From Castellaniella hirudinis_A (GTDB lineage Bacteria; Pseudomonadota; Gammaproteobacteria; Burkholderiales; Burkholderiaceae_B), in assembly GCF_047468865.1 (NCBI RefSeq), contig NZ_JBLGTV010000003.1, positions 62,001 to 126,000 on the forward strand: a DNA stretch of 64,000 bases. The letters run 5' to 3'. Position numbers and translations under genes: made by a program. The notes below the pieces were generated by a model. The model was given only the letters and a program-made list of their open reading frames with translations, had not been told where the DNA came from and did no database searches. Of the stretch, positions 35,843-44,888 are shown piece by piece. Position 1 is the stretch's first letter; every line of letters begins with the position of its first letter.

Positions 35843-36454
35843 ATGTCCAGCACCCTGATTGCACTGAGCCGCCACGAGGCGGAGATCCGTAAAAGCCGTT
35901 TCGTGGCCCTGGCCGCGCCCATCGCCGATGCCCGGGCCGCCCAGGATTTCCTGGCCGCGCAGCACGACCCCCAGGCGACGCACAATTGCTGGGCCTGGCA
36001 ATATGGGGATCAGTATCGTTTTCATGACGACGGCGAGCCCGGCGGCACGGCGGGGCGGCCGATTCTGCAGGCTATCCAGTCCCAGGGCTGCGACCGGGTG
36101 GCCGTGCTGGTGATCCGCTGGTTCGGCGGCATCAAGCTGGGGACGGGCGGGCTGATCCGGGCGTATGGCGGCACGGCGGCCGAGTGCCTGCGCCTGGCCG
36201 ATAAGACCGTATTGCGGGAGGAAATCCTGGCGCGCTGTACCTGCGCGTATGCGGACATGGATCGGGTGCAGGCGCGCTTGGTGGCCGCCGGGGCGCAGGT
36301 GGAGTCGGCGGAATTCGACGCCCAGGGGGTGATCTGGGTGTTGCGCTGCGCCCGCGCTCAGGCGTCTGCGCTGGAAGCCCTGTACATGGATCAGACCCGG
36401 GGACGGGGCGGCTGGGCCGTGTTGTCCGAGCGCCCCGGCGACGTCCCGTCCTAA
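35843..36454 (+). CDS. yigZ: YigZ/IMPACT family protein
   Basis: 203 residues. The N-terminal UPF0029/IMPACT domain has EIRKSRFVALAAPI, ATHNCWAWQYG, HDDGEPGGTAGRPIL and VLVIRWFGGIKLGTGGLIRAY, all diagnostic. The C-terminal half is the small DUF1949-like domain. The biochemical role is unknown in bacteria; the eukaryotic relative regulates Gcn2. I chose ATG 35843; a GTG six codons upstream is also in frame. Its stop overlaps the stop of the convergent MFS gene by 4 bp. Confidence 0.92.
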   Translation: MSSTLIALSRHEAEIRKSRFVALAAPIADARAAQDFLAAQHDPQATHNCWAWQYGDQYRFHDDGEPGGTAGRPILQAIQSQGCDRVAVLVIRWFGGIKLGTGGLIRAYGGTAAECLRLADKTVLREEILARCTCAYADMDRVQARLVAAGAQVESAEFDAQGVIWVLRCARAQASALEALYMDQTRGRGGWAVLSERPGDVPS

Positions 36455-37965
36455 TCGGGGATTTTCCCCTTGGAGCGCTGCTCGCGGTCGCGCAGGTCTT
36501 GGACGGCGACCCACAGGGCGACCAGCACCACGGCGATGATGACCCCGAAGCCGGTCATGGTGGCTACTGGCCAGGACGCATGGCCCAGCGACCAGAATAC
36601 GGCCGCCGTGATCATGGCGATGCCCACCGAGGTGCCGATGCGCTGCCCGGTCTGCATGATCGCCCCCGAACTGCCGGCGTAATCCAGGGGCACGTCCATC
36701 AGGGTCAAGGCCTGGTTGGGGCTGATGACCGCCCCCTGGGCCAGGCCGATGAAAGACAGGGTCAGCAGCAGCCACCACGCGCTGATCCTGCCCAGGCTTT
36801 CCAGGTGGATGACCAGGATGCTGAGGGCCAGGCCGGCCAGGGCCAGCAGCAGGCCGCCGATCACGATCTTGCGCCCGTAGGCCATGACGCGGCGGCCCGC
36901 CCAATCGGCCGCCCAGGAGGATAGCAGGGCGGCCGGTATGCCGAACAGGCCCGATTGCAAGGCGCTCATGCCCAGGCCTTCCTGGACGTACAAGGCCACC
37001 AGCACCCAGATGCTGGTCATGCCCAGGAAATACAGGGCCATGATCAGGACGCCATTGCTGAAGCTGGCCGTGGAGAATATCCGCAGGTTCACCATGGGGC
37101 TGCCGCCGCGCCGGGTGACGCGGCGCTCCCATTGCACCCAGGCCAGGGTCAGCAGCAGCCCGGCGGGCAGCAGCAGCCAGGTCAGGGGGGCCGTGCGCGA
37201 TTCGACGAAGGGGTACAGCACGGCCAGAACCGCCAGGCCCAGCAGCACGGAGCCGAGGGGATCAAGAGAACGCCAGCCCAGCCGGGCGGCGTCCTGGGCG
37301 TCCGGCGCTTCCGCCGAGGCATCCGCCCGCCGCGCCGCGGCCGAGCCCGGCCATTGGATCAGGGGTCGGGGAAACCACTTGAACCCCAGGATCAGGACGA
37401 CGAAGCCGATGGGGACGTTGACCAGGAAAGTCAGGCGCCAGCCGATGTCCAGCCCGCCCAGTTCGATGAGCAGCCCGCCCAGCACCGGCCCGATCGCCAC
37501 GGAAAACCCCACCACCGTGCCGAAATAACCGAAGGCGCGCCCCCTTTCGGCCCCCCGGAAATAGTGCTGGATCATGCCCAGCCCCTGGGGGTTGAGCAGG
37601 CCCGAACCCACCCCTTGGATGAAGCGCGCGCCGTTCAGCCAGTTGGCATTGGGGGCCAGGCCCGCCGCGATGGACGACAGGGTGAAAATGCCGACCCCGA
37701 TCAGGAACAGCCCGCCGCGGCCCATGAGGTCGCCTGCGCGGCCCGCGGCCACCAGGACGACGCCGAACGTCAGGGCGTAGCCGGACAGCACCCACTGGAT
37801 GTCCGCCCGGGAGGCCTGCAAGGCGACATGGATGGAGGGCAGGGCGACGTTGACGATGCTGACCCCGATCAGGGACATGAAGATCGTGGCCAGCAGGATG
37901 GCCAAAATGCGCCACCGACCGGGATCCGGTCGGTGGCTTGGCCTGGATGAGGAGGATGCGGTCAA
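36451..37965 (-). CDS. MFS transporter, DHA2 (14-TM) drug efflux type
   Basis: 504 residues with about 14 hydrophobic helices. The MFS/DHA2 landmarks are the N-terminal LLATIFMSLIGVSIVNVALPSI, WVLSGYAL, AAGRAGDLMGRGGLFLIG (motif A), ARFIQGVGSGLLNPQGLGMI (motif B) and GPVLGGLLIE (motif C). Family members export drugs, dyes or metabolites with proton antiport. The substrate is unknown. The ATG overlaps the stop of the thioredoxin gene by 4 bp, so the two are cotranscribed. No local regulator is seen. Confidence 0.9.
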   Translation of the reverse strand: MTASSSSRPSHRPDPGRWRILAILLATIFMSLIGVSIVNVALPSIHVALQASRADIQWVLSGYALTFGVVLVAAGRAGDLMGRGGLFLIGVGIFTLSSIAAGLAPNANWLNGARFIQGVGSGLLNPQGLGMIQHYFRGAERGRAFGYFGTVVGFSVAIGPVLGGLLIELGGLDIGWRLTFLVNVPIGFVVLILGFKWFPRPLIQWPGSAAARRADASAEAPDAQDAARLGWRSLDPLGSVLLGLAVLAVLYPFVESRTAPLTWLLLPAGLLLTLAWVQWERRVTRRGGSPMVNLRIFSTASFSNGVLIMALYFLGMTSIWVLVALYVQEGLGMSALQSGLFGIPAALLSSWAADWAGRRVMAYGRKIVIGGLLLALAGLALSILVIHLESLGRISAWWLLLTLSFIGLAQGAVISPNQALTLMDVPLDYAGSSGAIMQTGQRIGTSVGIAMITAAVFWSLGHASWPVATMTGFGVIIAVVLVALWVAVQDLRDREQRSKGKIPD

Positions 37966-38342
37966 TGGGACGTGGAGGAAGCCTTTTCCTGCTCGGCGAT
38001 CTGGGCGTGCACCTGGGTCATGTCGACGGCCTTGACCTGGGTGATGAGTTCTTCGAGCTGCGAGGCCGCCAGGGCGCCGGCCTGCTGGAACAGCAGGACG
38101 TTTTCACGGAACACCATCAGGGTCGGGATGGAGCGGATGCGCAGGGCGGCGGCCAGTTCTTGTTGTTCTTCGGTGTTGATCTTGGCGAAGGTGACGTCGG
38201 GGTGCTGTTCGGCGGCGGCCTCGAAGGTGGGGGCGAACTGCCGGCAGGGGCCGCACCACGGGGCCCAGAGGTCGATGATCAGGGGTTTTTCGGCTTTGGT
38301 GGCTTCCTGGAAGGTGTCCTGGGTGAGTTCGATGATGCTCAT
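37962..38342 (-). CDS. Thioredoxin family protein
   Basis: 126 residues, cytosolic. The active site WAPWCGPC is near residues 28-35, followed by the cis-Pro segment IRSIPTLMVF. It is longer than classical thioredoxin by about 18 residues because of a polar, basic and Ser-rich C-terminal tail (QIAEQEKASSTSH). There are no extra N-terminal Zn Cys pairs, so it is not of the thioredoxin 2 type. It precedes the MFS gene with a 4-bp overlap; a link between the two functions is not obvious. Confidence 0.92.
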   Translation of the reverse strand: MSIIELTQDTFQEATKAEKPLIIDLWAPWCGPCRQFAPTFEAAAEQHPDVTFAKINTEEQQELAAALRIRSIPTLMVFRENVLLFQQAGALAASQLEELITQVKAVDMTQVHAQIAEQEKASSTSH

Positions 38343-38440
38343 GGTGTCTCCGGTCGGTGGGGCGGCAACATGCCGCCCGGGTTTCGATCCATATGGGGAC
38401 AGTGTACCCGTTGTGCAAGGCGCGGACGGGAAACCGGCCG

Positions 38441-38469
38441 AAAATCGCCCGCCCCGGACAGGGCGGACG
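38441..38469 (-). terminator. Probable terminator after the NCS2 permease gene
   Basis: Read on the minus strand, CGTCCGCCC (38469-38461) pairs with GGGCGGGCG (38454-38446), with one G-U pair, followed by ATTTTC. It lies 10 bp beyond the permease stop codon and before the thioredoxin gene. The T-run is short, so efficiency may be modest. Confidence 0.5.
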
Positions 38470-38478
38470 ATGGCGGGA

Positions 38479-39771
38479 TCAGTCGGGGAACAGGGCGTAT
38501 TTGATGACGAACAGGACGGCCACCAGCAGGGTGGCGGGGTGGATGTCGCGGAAGCGCCCGGACAGCGCCTTGATGACGACGTAGCTGATGAAGCCGAACG
38601 CCAGGCCGTTGGCGATGGAGTAGGTCAGCGGCATGGCCACGGCGGTCATGGCGGCCGGGACGGATTCGGTGATGTCTTCCCATTTGACGTCGACCAGTTC
38701 GCGCAGCATCAGGCAGGCCACGTACAGCAGGGCCGGGGCGGTGGCGTAGGCGGGCACGATGGCGGCCAGCGGCGAGAGGAACAGCGCCAGCAGGAACAGC
38801 ACGGCGATGGTCAGGGCCGTCAGGCCGGTGCGCCCGCCCGCCTGCACGCCCGAGGCGCTTTCGACGTAGGCCGTGGTGCTGCTGGTGCCCAGGAAGGAAC
38901 CCGCCACGATGGCGCAGCTGTCGGACAGCAGGGCGCGGCCCAGGCGGCCCGGATTGCCGGGGCGCACCAGGCCGGCGCGCGTGGCCACCCCGATCATGGT
39001 GCCGGTGGCGTCGAAGACCTCGACCAGCACGAACACCAGGATGATGTGGAAGAAACCGGTGTTCAGCACCCCGGCGATGTCCAGTTTGAAAAAGGTGGGA
39101 TCCAGGCTGGGCGGGGCGGAGAAAATCCCCTGGAACTGCGTCAGCCCCAGCACGATGGACAGCAGGGTGACCGCCAGAATGCCGATCAGGATGGCCCCGC
39201 GAATTTGCAGCGCCCCCAGGGCGGCGATCAGGAAAAAGCCCAGGATGGCCAGCAGCGTGCTGGGTTGGGTGAGATCGCCCAGGCCCACCATGGTGGCTGG
39301 ATTGGGCACCACGATGCCCGCGGTCTTCAGGGCGATGATCCCCAGGAACAGGCCGATCCCCGCGGCGATGGCGGCCCGCAGCGATGCGGGGATGCCCGCC
39401 ACCAGCCATTCTCGGGCCCCGGTGATGGTCAGCAGGACGAACACCACCCCGGAAATGAAGACCGCCCCCAGGGCTTGTTCCCAGGTGTAGCCCATCTGGG
39501 CGACGACGGTAAACGCGAAAAAGGCATTGAGCCCCATGCCGGGCGCCATGCCGATGGGCCAGTTGGCCAGGAATGCCATGATGAGGGAGCCCAGGGCGGC
39601 CGCCAGGCAGGTGGCCACGAAGACCGAGCCTCTGTCCATGCCGGTGCTGGACAGGATGTCCGGGTTGACGAAGATGATGTAGGACATCGTCAGGAAAGTG
39701 GTGAGGCCCGCCAGCAGCTCGGTGCGCGTGCTGGTGCCGTGGTCTTTCAGCTTGAACAGGTTTTCGAACAT
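38479..39771 (-). CDS. NCS2 family purine permease (AzgA/GhxP-like)
   Basis: 430 residues, about 12-14 hydrophobic helices. The AzgA-branch features are the start FKLKDHGTSTRTELLAGLTTFLTMSYIIFVNP, ATCLAAALGSLIMAFLANWPIGMAPGMGLNAFFAF, VFVLVEVFDATGTMIGVA and GTSSTTAYVESASGVQAGGRTGL. Family members import hypoxanthine, guanine or adenine with protons. A GGGGA site precedes the ATG. It is divergent from tsaD with about 100 bp between. Confidence 0.92.
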   Translation of the reverse strand: MFENLFKLKDHGTSTRTELLAGLTTFLTMSYIIFVNPDILSSTGMDRGSVFVATCLAAALGSLIMAFLANWPIGMAPGMGLNAFFAFTVVAQMGYTWEQALGAVFISGVVFVLLTITGAREWLVAGIPASLRAAIAAGIGLFLGIIALKTAGIVVPNPATMVGLGDLTQPSTLLAILGFFLIAALGALQIRGAILIGILAVTLLSIVLGLTQFQGIFSAPPSLDPTFFKLDIAGVLNTGFFHIILVFVLVEVFDATGTMIGVATRAGLVRPGNPGRLGRALLSDSCAIVAGSFLGTSSTTAYVESASGVQAGGRTGLTALTIAVLFLLALFLSPLAAIVPAYATAPALLYVACLMLRELVDVKWEDITESVPAAMTAVAMPLTYSIANGLAFGFISYVVIKALSGRFRDIHPATLLVAVLFVIKYALFPD

Positions 39772-39870
39772 GGGATCCCCTTCGGAGGTGGTGTTTTGTT
39801 TTCAGCTTATTGTCCGCGTCTATTCTACGACCAGCCTAATGGGTTTGTGAACATTGTAAAATCAGGGTCT

Positions 39871-40917
39871 ATGCTGATTATCGGATTCGAAAGCTCGTGC
39901 GACGAGACCGGTGTGGCCATCGCCTGCACCGAGCGCGGCCTGTTGGCCCATGCCCTGCACAGCCAGATCGCCATGCACCGCGAATACGGCGGGGTCGTGC
40001 CCGAGCTCGCTTCGCGCGACCACATCCGGCGCATCGTGCCGCTGACCCGCCAGGTGCTGCAACAAGCGGGGGTGCGCTCGTCCGACCTGGGGCTGGTGGC
40101 CTACACGGCGGGCCCGGGTCTGGCCGGGGCGCTGCTGGTGGGGGCGGGCTTTGCCCGCGCCTATGCCTGGGGCCTGGGCCTGCCGGCCTTGCCCATCCAT
40201 CATCTGGAAGGCCATTTGCTGTCCCCCCTGCTGGCCGATGACCCGCCGGATTTTCCCTTCGTGGCCTTGCTGGTGTCGGGGGGGCATACCCAACTGATGC
40301 GGGTCGACGGGGTGGGGCGCTATGCCTTGCTGGGCGAAACCCTGGACGACGCCGCCGGCGAGGCTTTTGACAAAAGCGCCAAGCTGCTGGGCCTGGGCTA
40401 TCCCGGGGGGCCCGAACTCTCCCGCCTGGCGCAGGCGGGCGATCCGACGGCGTGCCGGCTGCCGCGGCCCATGCTGCACAGCGGCGACCTGGATTTCAGT
40501 TTCAGCGGCTTGAAAACCGCCGTGTTGACGCGCATGCGCGCCTTGCAGGCGGATGGCCGGGCGGCCGATCCGGCGGCGCGGGCCGATCTGGCGGCCGCCA
40601 CCGAAGCCGCCATTGTGGATGTCCTGGCGGCCAAGTCTTTGCAGGCCTTGCGCCAGACGGGCCTGAAAACCCTGGTCGTGGCGGGCGGCGTGGGGGCCAA
40701 TCAGCCCCTGCGCCGCCGTCTGCAGGCGGCCTTGTCCGACCAGGGGGGGCAAGTGTTTTTCCCGCCCCTGCATTTGTGCACCGACAATGGCGCCATGATT
40801 GCCTGGGCGGCCGCCTTGCGGATGCGGGCCGGACTGGTGGATTTGCCCGGCTTGATGGACGCGGGGTTTACCGTGCGCCCCCGTTGGGATTTGCAGGCCG
40901 TGTGCGTGGCCGATTGA
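39871..40917 (+). CDS. tsaD: tRNA N6-adenosine threonylcarbamoyltransferase TsaD
   Basis: 348 residues; transfers the threonylcarbamoyl group to A37 of ANN-decoding tRNAs in the t6A pathway. It shows the ASKHA fold, GFESSCDETG at the N-terminus, the metal-binding HREYGGVVPELASRDH motif, LVSGGHTQL and CTDNGAMIAWA at the C-terminus. I chose ATG 39871 (MLIIGFESS), the normal family start; the frame is open far upstream but that part runs antisense through the permease gene. A TAAAAT-like -10 box lies about 15 bp upstream. Confidence 0.97.
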   Translation: MLIIGFESSCDETGVAIACTERGLLAHALHSQIAMHREYGGVVPELASRDHIRRIVPLTRQVLQQAGVRSSDLGLVAYTAGPGLAGALLVGAGFARAYAWGLGLPALPIHHLEGHLLSPLLADDPPDFPFVALLVSGGHTQLMRVDGVGRYALLGETLDDAAGEAFDKSAKLLGLGYPGGPELSRLAQAGDPTACRLPRPMLHSGDLDFSFSGLKTAVLTRMRALQADGRAADPAARADLAAATEAAIVDVLAAKSLQALRQTGLKTLVVAGGVGANQPLRRRLQAALSDQGGQVFFPPLHLCTDNGAMIAWAAALRMRAGLVDLPGLMDAGFTVRPRWDLQAVCVAD

Positions 40918-40936
40918 GGCCCCGCCCCTTGGGCCG

Positions 40937-41581
40937 TCAAGGCTTTTTCTTTGCCCCCAGGCGGCTTTCGGTGCCTTTCAGCAGGCGGCTGATATTGGCT
41001 TTGTGGCGGTTGATCACCAGCACGCTGATCAGGACGATGACGATCGCCGTGGGCGCGTTGGCGCGCCAGGCCACGTTGTCGCCCAGAACATAATAGAAGG
41101 GGGCGAAGACGGCCGCCAGAATGGACGCCAGCGACGCATAGCGGGTGGCGAACACCACGACCAGGAAGGTCAGGACGGCGGCCAGCGCCAGCCCGGGCTG
41201 CAGCGCCAACAGCACCCCCAGGGCGGTGGCGACGCCCTTGCCCCCGCGAAACTGCAGGAATACGGATAGCATGTGACCCAGCACCGCGCCCAGGCCGGCC
41301 AGCGGGATGACCAGCGCGGGCAGCCCGCCCTGGCGCACGCACCAGGCCGCCAGCGCGACGGCGGCCCAGCCTTTGGCCGCATCCCCCAGCAGGGTGAGCA
41401 CGGCGGCCGTCTTGCTGCCGCTGCGCAGCACATTGGTGGCGCCCGGGTTGCCCGAGCCGAAGCTGCGCGGGTCGCGCAGGCCCATCAGGCGGCTGACGAT
41501 CACGGCAAAAGGCAGGGAACCCAGCAGGTATCCCCCGATCAGGGCGAGAACGGGGCTCAGGGTCGAAAGCAAGTCAGGCAT
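40937..41581 (-). CDS. plsY: Glycerol-3-phosphate acyltransferase PlsY
   Basis: 214 residues with about five transmembrane helices. It transfers an acyl group from acyl phosphate to glycerol-3-phosphate, the first step of phospholipid synthesis. Diagnostic blocks are GYLLGSLPFAVIVSRLMGLRDPRSFGSGNPGATNVLR, split by topology, the GLGAVLGH motif and RGGKGVATALG. The end converges with tsaD after 19 bp, a neighbour pair common in proteobacteria. The C-terminal tail is basic. Confidence 0.95.
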   Translation of the reverse strand: MPDLLSTLSPVLALIGGYLLGSLPFAVIVSRLMGLRDPRSFGSGNPGATNVLRSGSKTAAVLTLLGDAAKGWAAVALAAWCVRQGGLPALVIPLAGLGAVLGHMLSVFLQFRGGKGVATALGVLLALQPGLALAAVLTFLVVVFATRYASLASILAAVFAPFYYVLGDNVAWRANAPTAIVIVLISVLVINRHKANISRLLKGTESRLGAKKKP

Positions 41582-41721
41582 GTGTTTTACGATGGCCCGT
41601 GGCAGGCCATATCTATCCGAATGGGGGTCATTCTAAAGCCGGCGGGCCTCAGCGTCATCCAGATCAGGGTATCCCCGGGTACAATTCGCTTCATTCTTCG
41701 GTTTCCCATAGGCGGACGGCA

Positions 41722-42465
41722 ATGCGCATTCTGGTCTCAAACGATGATGGTTACAACGCGGCGGGCATCGAAGCCCTGGTGGCGGCGTTGCGCCCTTTGG
41801 CGGACGTTACTGTGGTGGCGCCCGAGACCAACTGCAGCGGGGCGTCCAATTCCCTGACGCTGCGCCGGCCTCTGTCGGTGCGGCAGGCCGCCAACGGGTT
41901 TTTCTTTGTCAACGGCACGCCTTCGGATTGCGTCCACGTGGCGCTGACCGGCTTGCTGGATTTCCGCCCGGATCTGGTGGTGTCCGGGATCAACAACGGC
42001 GCCAACATGGGCGAGGACACGCTGTATTCCGGGACGGTGGCGGCGGCCTCCGAAGGCTATCTGTTCGGCCTGCCCTCGATCGCGCTGTCTTTGTTGAGCC
42101 GCGATTGGCAGCACCTGGAGACCGCCACGCAGGTGGCCCAGGAACTGGTCGCCCGGTTTCGTGATCGGCCCTGGCAGGGCCCCATGCTGCTGAATGTCAA
42201 CATCCCGTCCATCCCGTACCGCGAACTCACCGGGTTTCGGCCCACGCGCCTGGGCCGGCGGCATCCGTCCGAGCCCGTCATCCGCAGCACCACGCCGTAT
42301 GGCGAGACCGTCTACTGGATCGGCCCCGTGGGCCGCCCGCTGGACGGCGGGATGGATACCGATTTCGGCGCCACGGAAGCGCTGGCGGTCTCCCTGACCC
42401 CGCTGCGCCTGGATCTGACGGATCATGCCCAGGCCCAGCCCCTTGCCCAATGGATATCGGCCTGA
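41722..42465 (+). CDS. surE: 5'/3'-nucleotidase SurE
   Basis: 247 residues. SurE blocks: ILVSNDDGYNAAGIEAL (metal-binding Asp pair), APETNCSGASNSLTL, VNGTPSDCVHVAL, VVSGINNGANMGEDTLYSGTVAAA, and NVNIPSIP. It dephosphorylates nucleoside monophosphates and acts in stress survival. I chose ATG 41722, which gives the conserved N-terminus. It overlaps pcm by 16 bp. Together with pcm and nlpD it forms the classical stationary-phase cluster. Confidence 0.96.
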   Translation: MRILVSNDDGYNAAGIEALVAALRPLADVTVVAPETNCSGASNSLTLRRPLSVRQAANGFFFVNGTPSDCVHVALTGLLDFRPDLVVSGINNGANMGEDTLYSGTVAAASEGYLFGLPSIALSLLSRDWQHLETATQVAQELVARFRDRPWQGPMLLNVNIPSIPYRELTGFRPTRLGRRHPSEPVIRSTTPYGETVYWIGPVGRPLDGGMDTDFGATEALAVSLTPLRLDLTDHAQAQPLAQWISA

Positions 42466-43283
42466 TGATCAAATCGCGTCCGCCTAAAGGCCAGCCGGCC
42501 CCAGCGCGGCGCAGCCCGGTGCGCAGCGCCGCGCTGGGGCCCGGATATTCGGTGGCCAACAGCAATACCCGGATACTGGGGCCCAAGGCGGGGGCGTCCA
42601 GCCCGCTAACCCTGGCGCCCGTCGCCGCGCCCGCCAACCTGGGGCTGAACTCGGATCGTCTGCGCATCCAGATGGTGCGTCGTTTGCGCGACCAGGGCAT
42701 CCGCGACGAGCGGGTTCTGGCGGCCATGCAGGCGGTTGCCCGGCACGATTTCGTGGATCAGGGCCTGGCCAGCCGGGCCTACGAGGACGCCGCGCTGCCC
42801 ATCGGCTATGGCCAGACGATCTCCCAGCCCTGGGTGGTGGCCCACATGCTGGCCACCATGGCGCAGGATCGCAGCCCGCAGCGGGTGCTGGAGATCGGCG
42901 CCGGCTGCGGCTACCAGGCGGCTGTGCTGGCGCAGTTCGTGCCCGAGGTCTACGCCGTCGAACGCATCCGCGGCCTGTACGACCAGGCCCGGCTCAATCT
43001 GTCGCATGGCAAGGCCAGGGGCCGGGTGCGGCTGTCGTTTGGCGACGGCATGCAGGGCCTGGAACATCGCGCGCCGTTCGACGGCATTGTCGTGGCCGCC
43101 GCCGGGGTTAAAATCCCAGAAGTCCTGTTGCACCAATTGGCCGTCGGCGCCCGCCTGATCGCCCCCGAGGGTGCGGCGCACCAAAAACTTATACTTTTCG
43201 AGCGCACGGGCCCGGCCTCCTGGCACCGGGTCGAACTCGAAGATGTCCGATTTGTACCACTGCGTCCTGGCACGCAGGCCTGA
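42450..43283 (+). CDS. pcm: Protein-L-isoaspartate O-methyltransferase
   Basis: 277 residues. The catalytic core starts near residue 70 (SDRLRIQMVRRLRDQGIRDERVLAAM) and has GQTISQPWVVAHM, the SAM motif VLEIGAGCGYQAAVLAQ and VAAAGVKIP. It methylates isoaspartyl residues so damaged proteins can be repaired. The first 65 residues are an unusual basic, Pro/Ala-rich extension compared with the 208-residue enterobacterial enzyme. An in-frame start nearer the core was not obvious, and the ATG at 42450 overlaps surE, so translation is coupled. Confidence 0.95.
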   Translation: MDIGLMIKSRPPKGQPAPARRSPVRSAALGPGYSVANSNTRILGPKAGASSPLTLAPVAAPANLGLNSDRLRIQMVRRLRDQGIRDERVLAAMQAVARHDFVDQGLASRAYEDAALPIGYGQTISQPWVVAHMLATMAQDRSPQRVLEIGAGCGYQAAVLAQFVPEVYAVERIRGLYDQARLNLSHGKARGRVRLSFGDGMQGLEHRAPFDGIVVAAAGVKIPEVLLHQLAVGARLIAPEGAAHQKLILFERTGPASWHRVELEDVRFVPLRPGTQA

Positions 43284-43296
43284 GTAGGAGAACCAC

Positions 43297-44112
43297 ATGC
43301 ACGAAGGGACGCTGGTGACAGTTGCTCCAACCCCCAGATCCATGCGCCCCGGGCGCATGCTGCTGTTGGCCGCTGCGTTGTCTGCCCTGGCATTGGCAGG
43401 CTGCGCCTCGCGTTCGCAGCGCGCGCCGGTGGCGGATCACTCCAGCGGGTCGGCTACCCAGGCCGCCACGGGCACCTATGTGGTGCGCGCCGGCGACACC
43501 TTATATAAAATCGCCCAGGCCCACGGCATGGAAGTCTCCCGCCTGGTGCAACTGAACGGCATCACCGACCCCGCCCAGCTGGCGATCGGGCAGGTGCTGC
43601 GCCTGGATGGCGGCACGCCCAAGCCCGCCGGCGGCTCGACCCCGGTGGCCACGCCGGTCGCCCCGCCGGGCGGCGGCACGTCCTCCAGCGCCACGGGGAC
43701 GGCTTCGGCGCCGGTCAGCACCAGCGCCGCGCGCGCCAGCGATGCCGGCCTGGTATCGTGGGCCTGGCCGGCCAGCGGCAAGATCATCCAGGGCTTCAGC
43801 AGCACCACCAAAGGCATCGACATCGAAGGCGCCGCAGGTACGCCCGTGCAGGCCGCCGCCGATGGCAAGGTCATGTACGCGGGCAACGGCGTGCGCGGCC
43901 TGGGCAATCTGATCCTGCTGGGTCACAGCAACGGTTTCATTACGGCCTATGCCCATAACCAGACCCTGCTGGTCAAGACCGGCGGGTCGGTCAAGAAAGG
44001 CGAAAAAATCGCCACCGTGGGCCAGACCGACACCACGTCGCCGCGCCTGCACTTTGAAATCCGGCGCAATGGCAATCCCGTCAACCCCTTGTCCTACTTG
44101 CCTGCCCGATGA
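43297..44112 (+). CDS. nlpD: NlpD-like lipoprotein with LysM and degenerate M23 domains (amidase activator)
   Basis: 271 residues. A basic lead of about 20 residues precedes a lipoprotein signal with lipobox LAGC (Cys about residue 36). A LysM domain (about 62-107, YVVRAGDTLYKIAQAHGM) binds peptidoglycan; a Pro/Ala/Ser linker follows; the M23 domain (about 155-270) lacks the first zinc His, reading TKGIDIEG as in enterobacterial NlpD, so it is probably an activator of a murein amidase rather than an enzyme. The stop overlaps the next start by ATGA. The rpoS gene usually found next is absent. Confidence 0.92.
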   Translation: MHEGTLVTVAPTPRSMRPGRMLLLAAALSALALAGCASRSQRAPVADHSSGSATQAATGTYVVRAGDTLYKIAQAHGMEVSRLVQLNGITDPAQLAIGQVLRLDGGTPKPAGGSTPVATPVAPPGGGTSSSATGTASAPVSTSAARASDAGLVSWAWPASGKIIQGFSSTTKGIDIEGAAGTPVQAAADGKVMYAGNGVRGLGNLILLGHSNGFITAYAHNQTLLVKTGGSVKKGEKIATVGQTDTTSPRLHFEIRRNGNPVNPLSYLPAR

Positions 44113-44888
44113 TTCCCATTCTGGTCTTCGACCTGGAAACCATCCCGGATGCCGCCGGTTTGCGGCGGCTTAACCCGCAGTGGGCCGATTTGCCCGATGC
44201 CGACCTGATCGAAACCGCCCTGGCCCAGCGGCGCGAAACCCACGGCACCGATTTCCTGCCCCTGCATCTGCAGCAGGTGGCGGTGGTGGGTTGCGCCTTT
44301 CGCGACGACAGCGGCTTTCGGGTGCGCACCATCGGCCAGGCGGACGACCCGGAGGCCGCCCTGCTTTCCGGGTTTTTCAAGACCATCGGCCACTACACCC
44401 CGACGCTGGTCAGCTGGAACGGATCCGGCTTCGACCTGCCCGTGCTGCATTACCGCAGTCTGATCCACGGGGTGGCCGCGCCCCGCTACTGGGACACCGG
44501 CGAGGACGACCGCGATTTCCGCTTCAACAATTATCTGAACCGCTACCACACCCGCCACGTCGACCTGATGGACGTGCTGGCCAAGTTCAATGGCCGCGCC
44601 AATGCGCCGCTGGACCAACTGGCCAAGCTGTGCGGTTTTCCGGGCAAGCTGGACATGGACGGTGGCCAGGTCTGGCAGGCCTGGCATGCGGGCCAGCGCG
44701 ACGCCGTGCGCAACTACTGCGAAACCGACGTGGTCAACACCTGGCTGGTGTACTGCCGCTACCGCCTGATCAAGGGCGAACTGGATGCGGTGTCGTATGC
44801 CGCCGAACTGGACTTGGTGCGCGGCACGCTGGCCGCCATCGACGCCCCCCACTGGAAAGAATTTCTCGCCGCCTGGACCCATGCCTGA
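44109..44888 (+). CDS. Predicted 3'-5' exonuclease related to the PolB exonuclease domain
   Basis: 259 residues, a DEDD-family nuclease: FDLETIP (motif I with Asp-Glu), LVSWNGSGFDLPVLHYRS (motif II Asp) and NYCETDVVNTWLVYCR (motif III Asp). No polymerase domain is present. Members of this family (COG3298-like) are predicted to degrade DNA or RNA, but physiology is not established. It is coupled to nlpD upstream and overlaps rlmD downstream by 8 bp, so it is in the surE-pcm-nlpD operon. Confidence 0.9.
   Translation: MIPILVFDLETIPDAAGLRRLNPQWADLPDADLIETALAQRRETHGTDFLPLHLQQVAVVGCAFRDDSGFRVRTIGQADDPEAALLSGFFKTIGHYTPTLVSWNGSGFDLPVLHYRSLIHGVAAPRYWDTGEDDRDFRFNNYLNRYHTRHVDLMDVLAKFNGRANAPLDQLAKLCGFPGKLDMDGGQVWQAWHAGQRDAVRNYCETDVVNTWLVYCRYRLIKGELDAVSYAAELDLVRGTLAAIDAPHWKEFLAAWTHA

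Noticed and set aside
37972..39870. A long in-frame upstream extension of tsaD
   Set aside because: This part is antisense to the thioredoxin and purine permease genes; TsaD starts normally at 39871.
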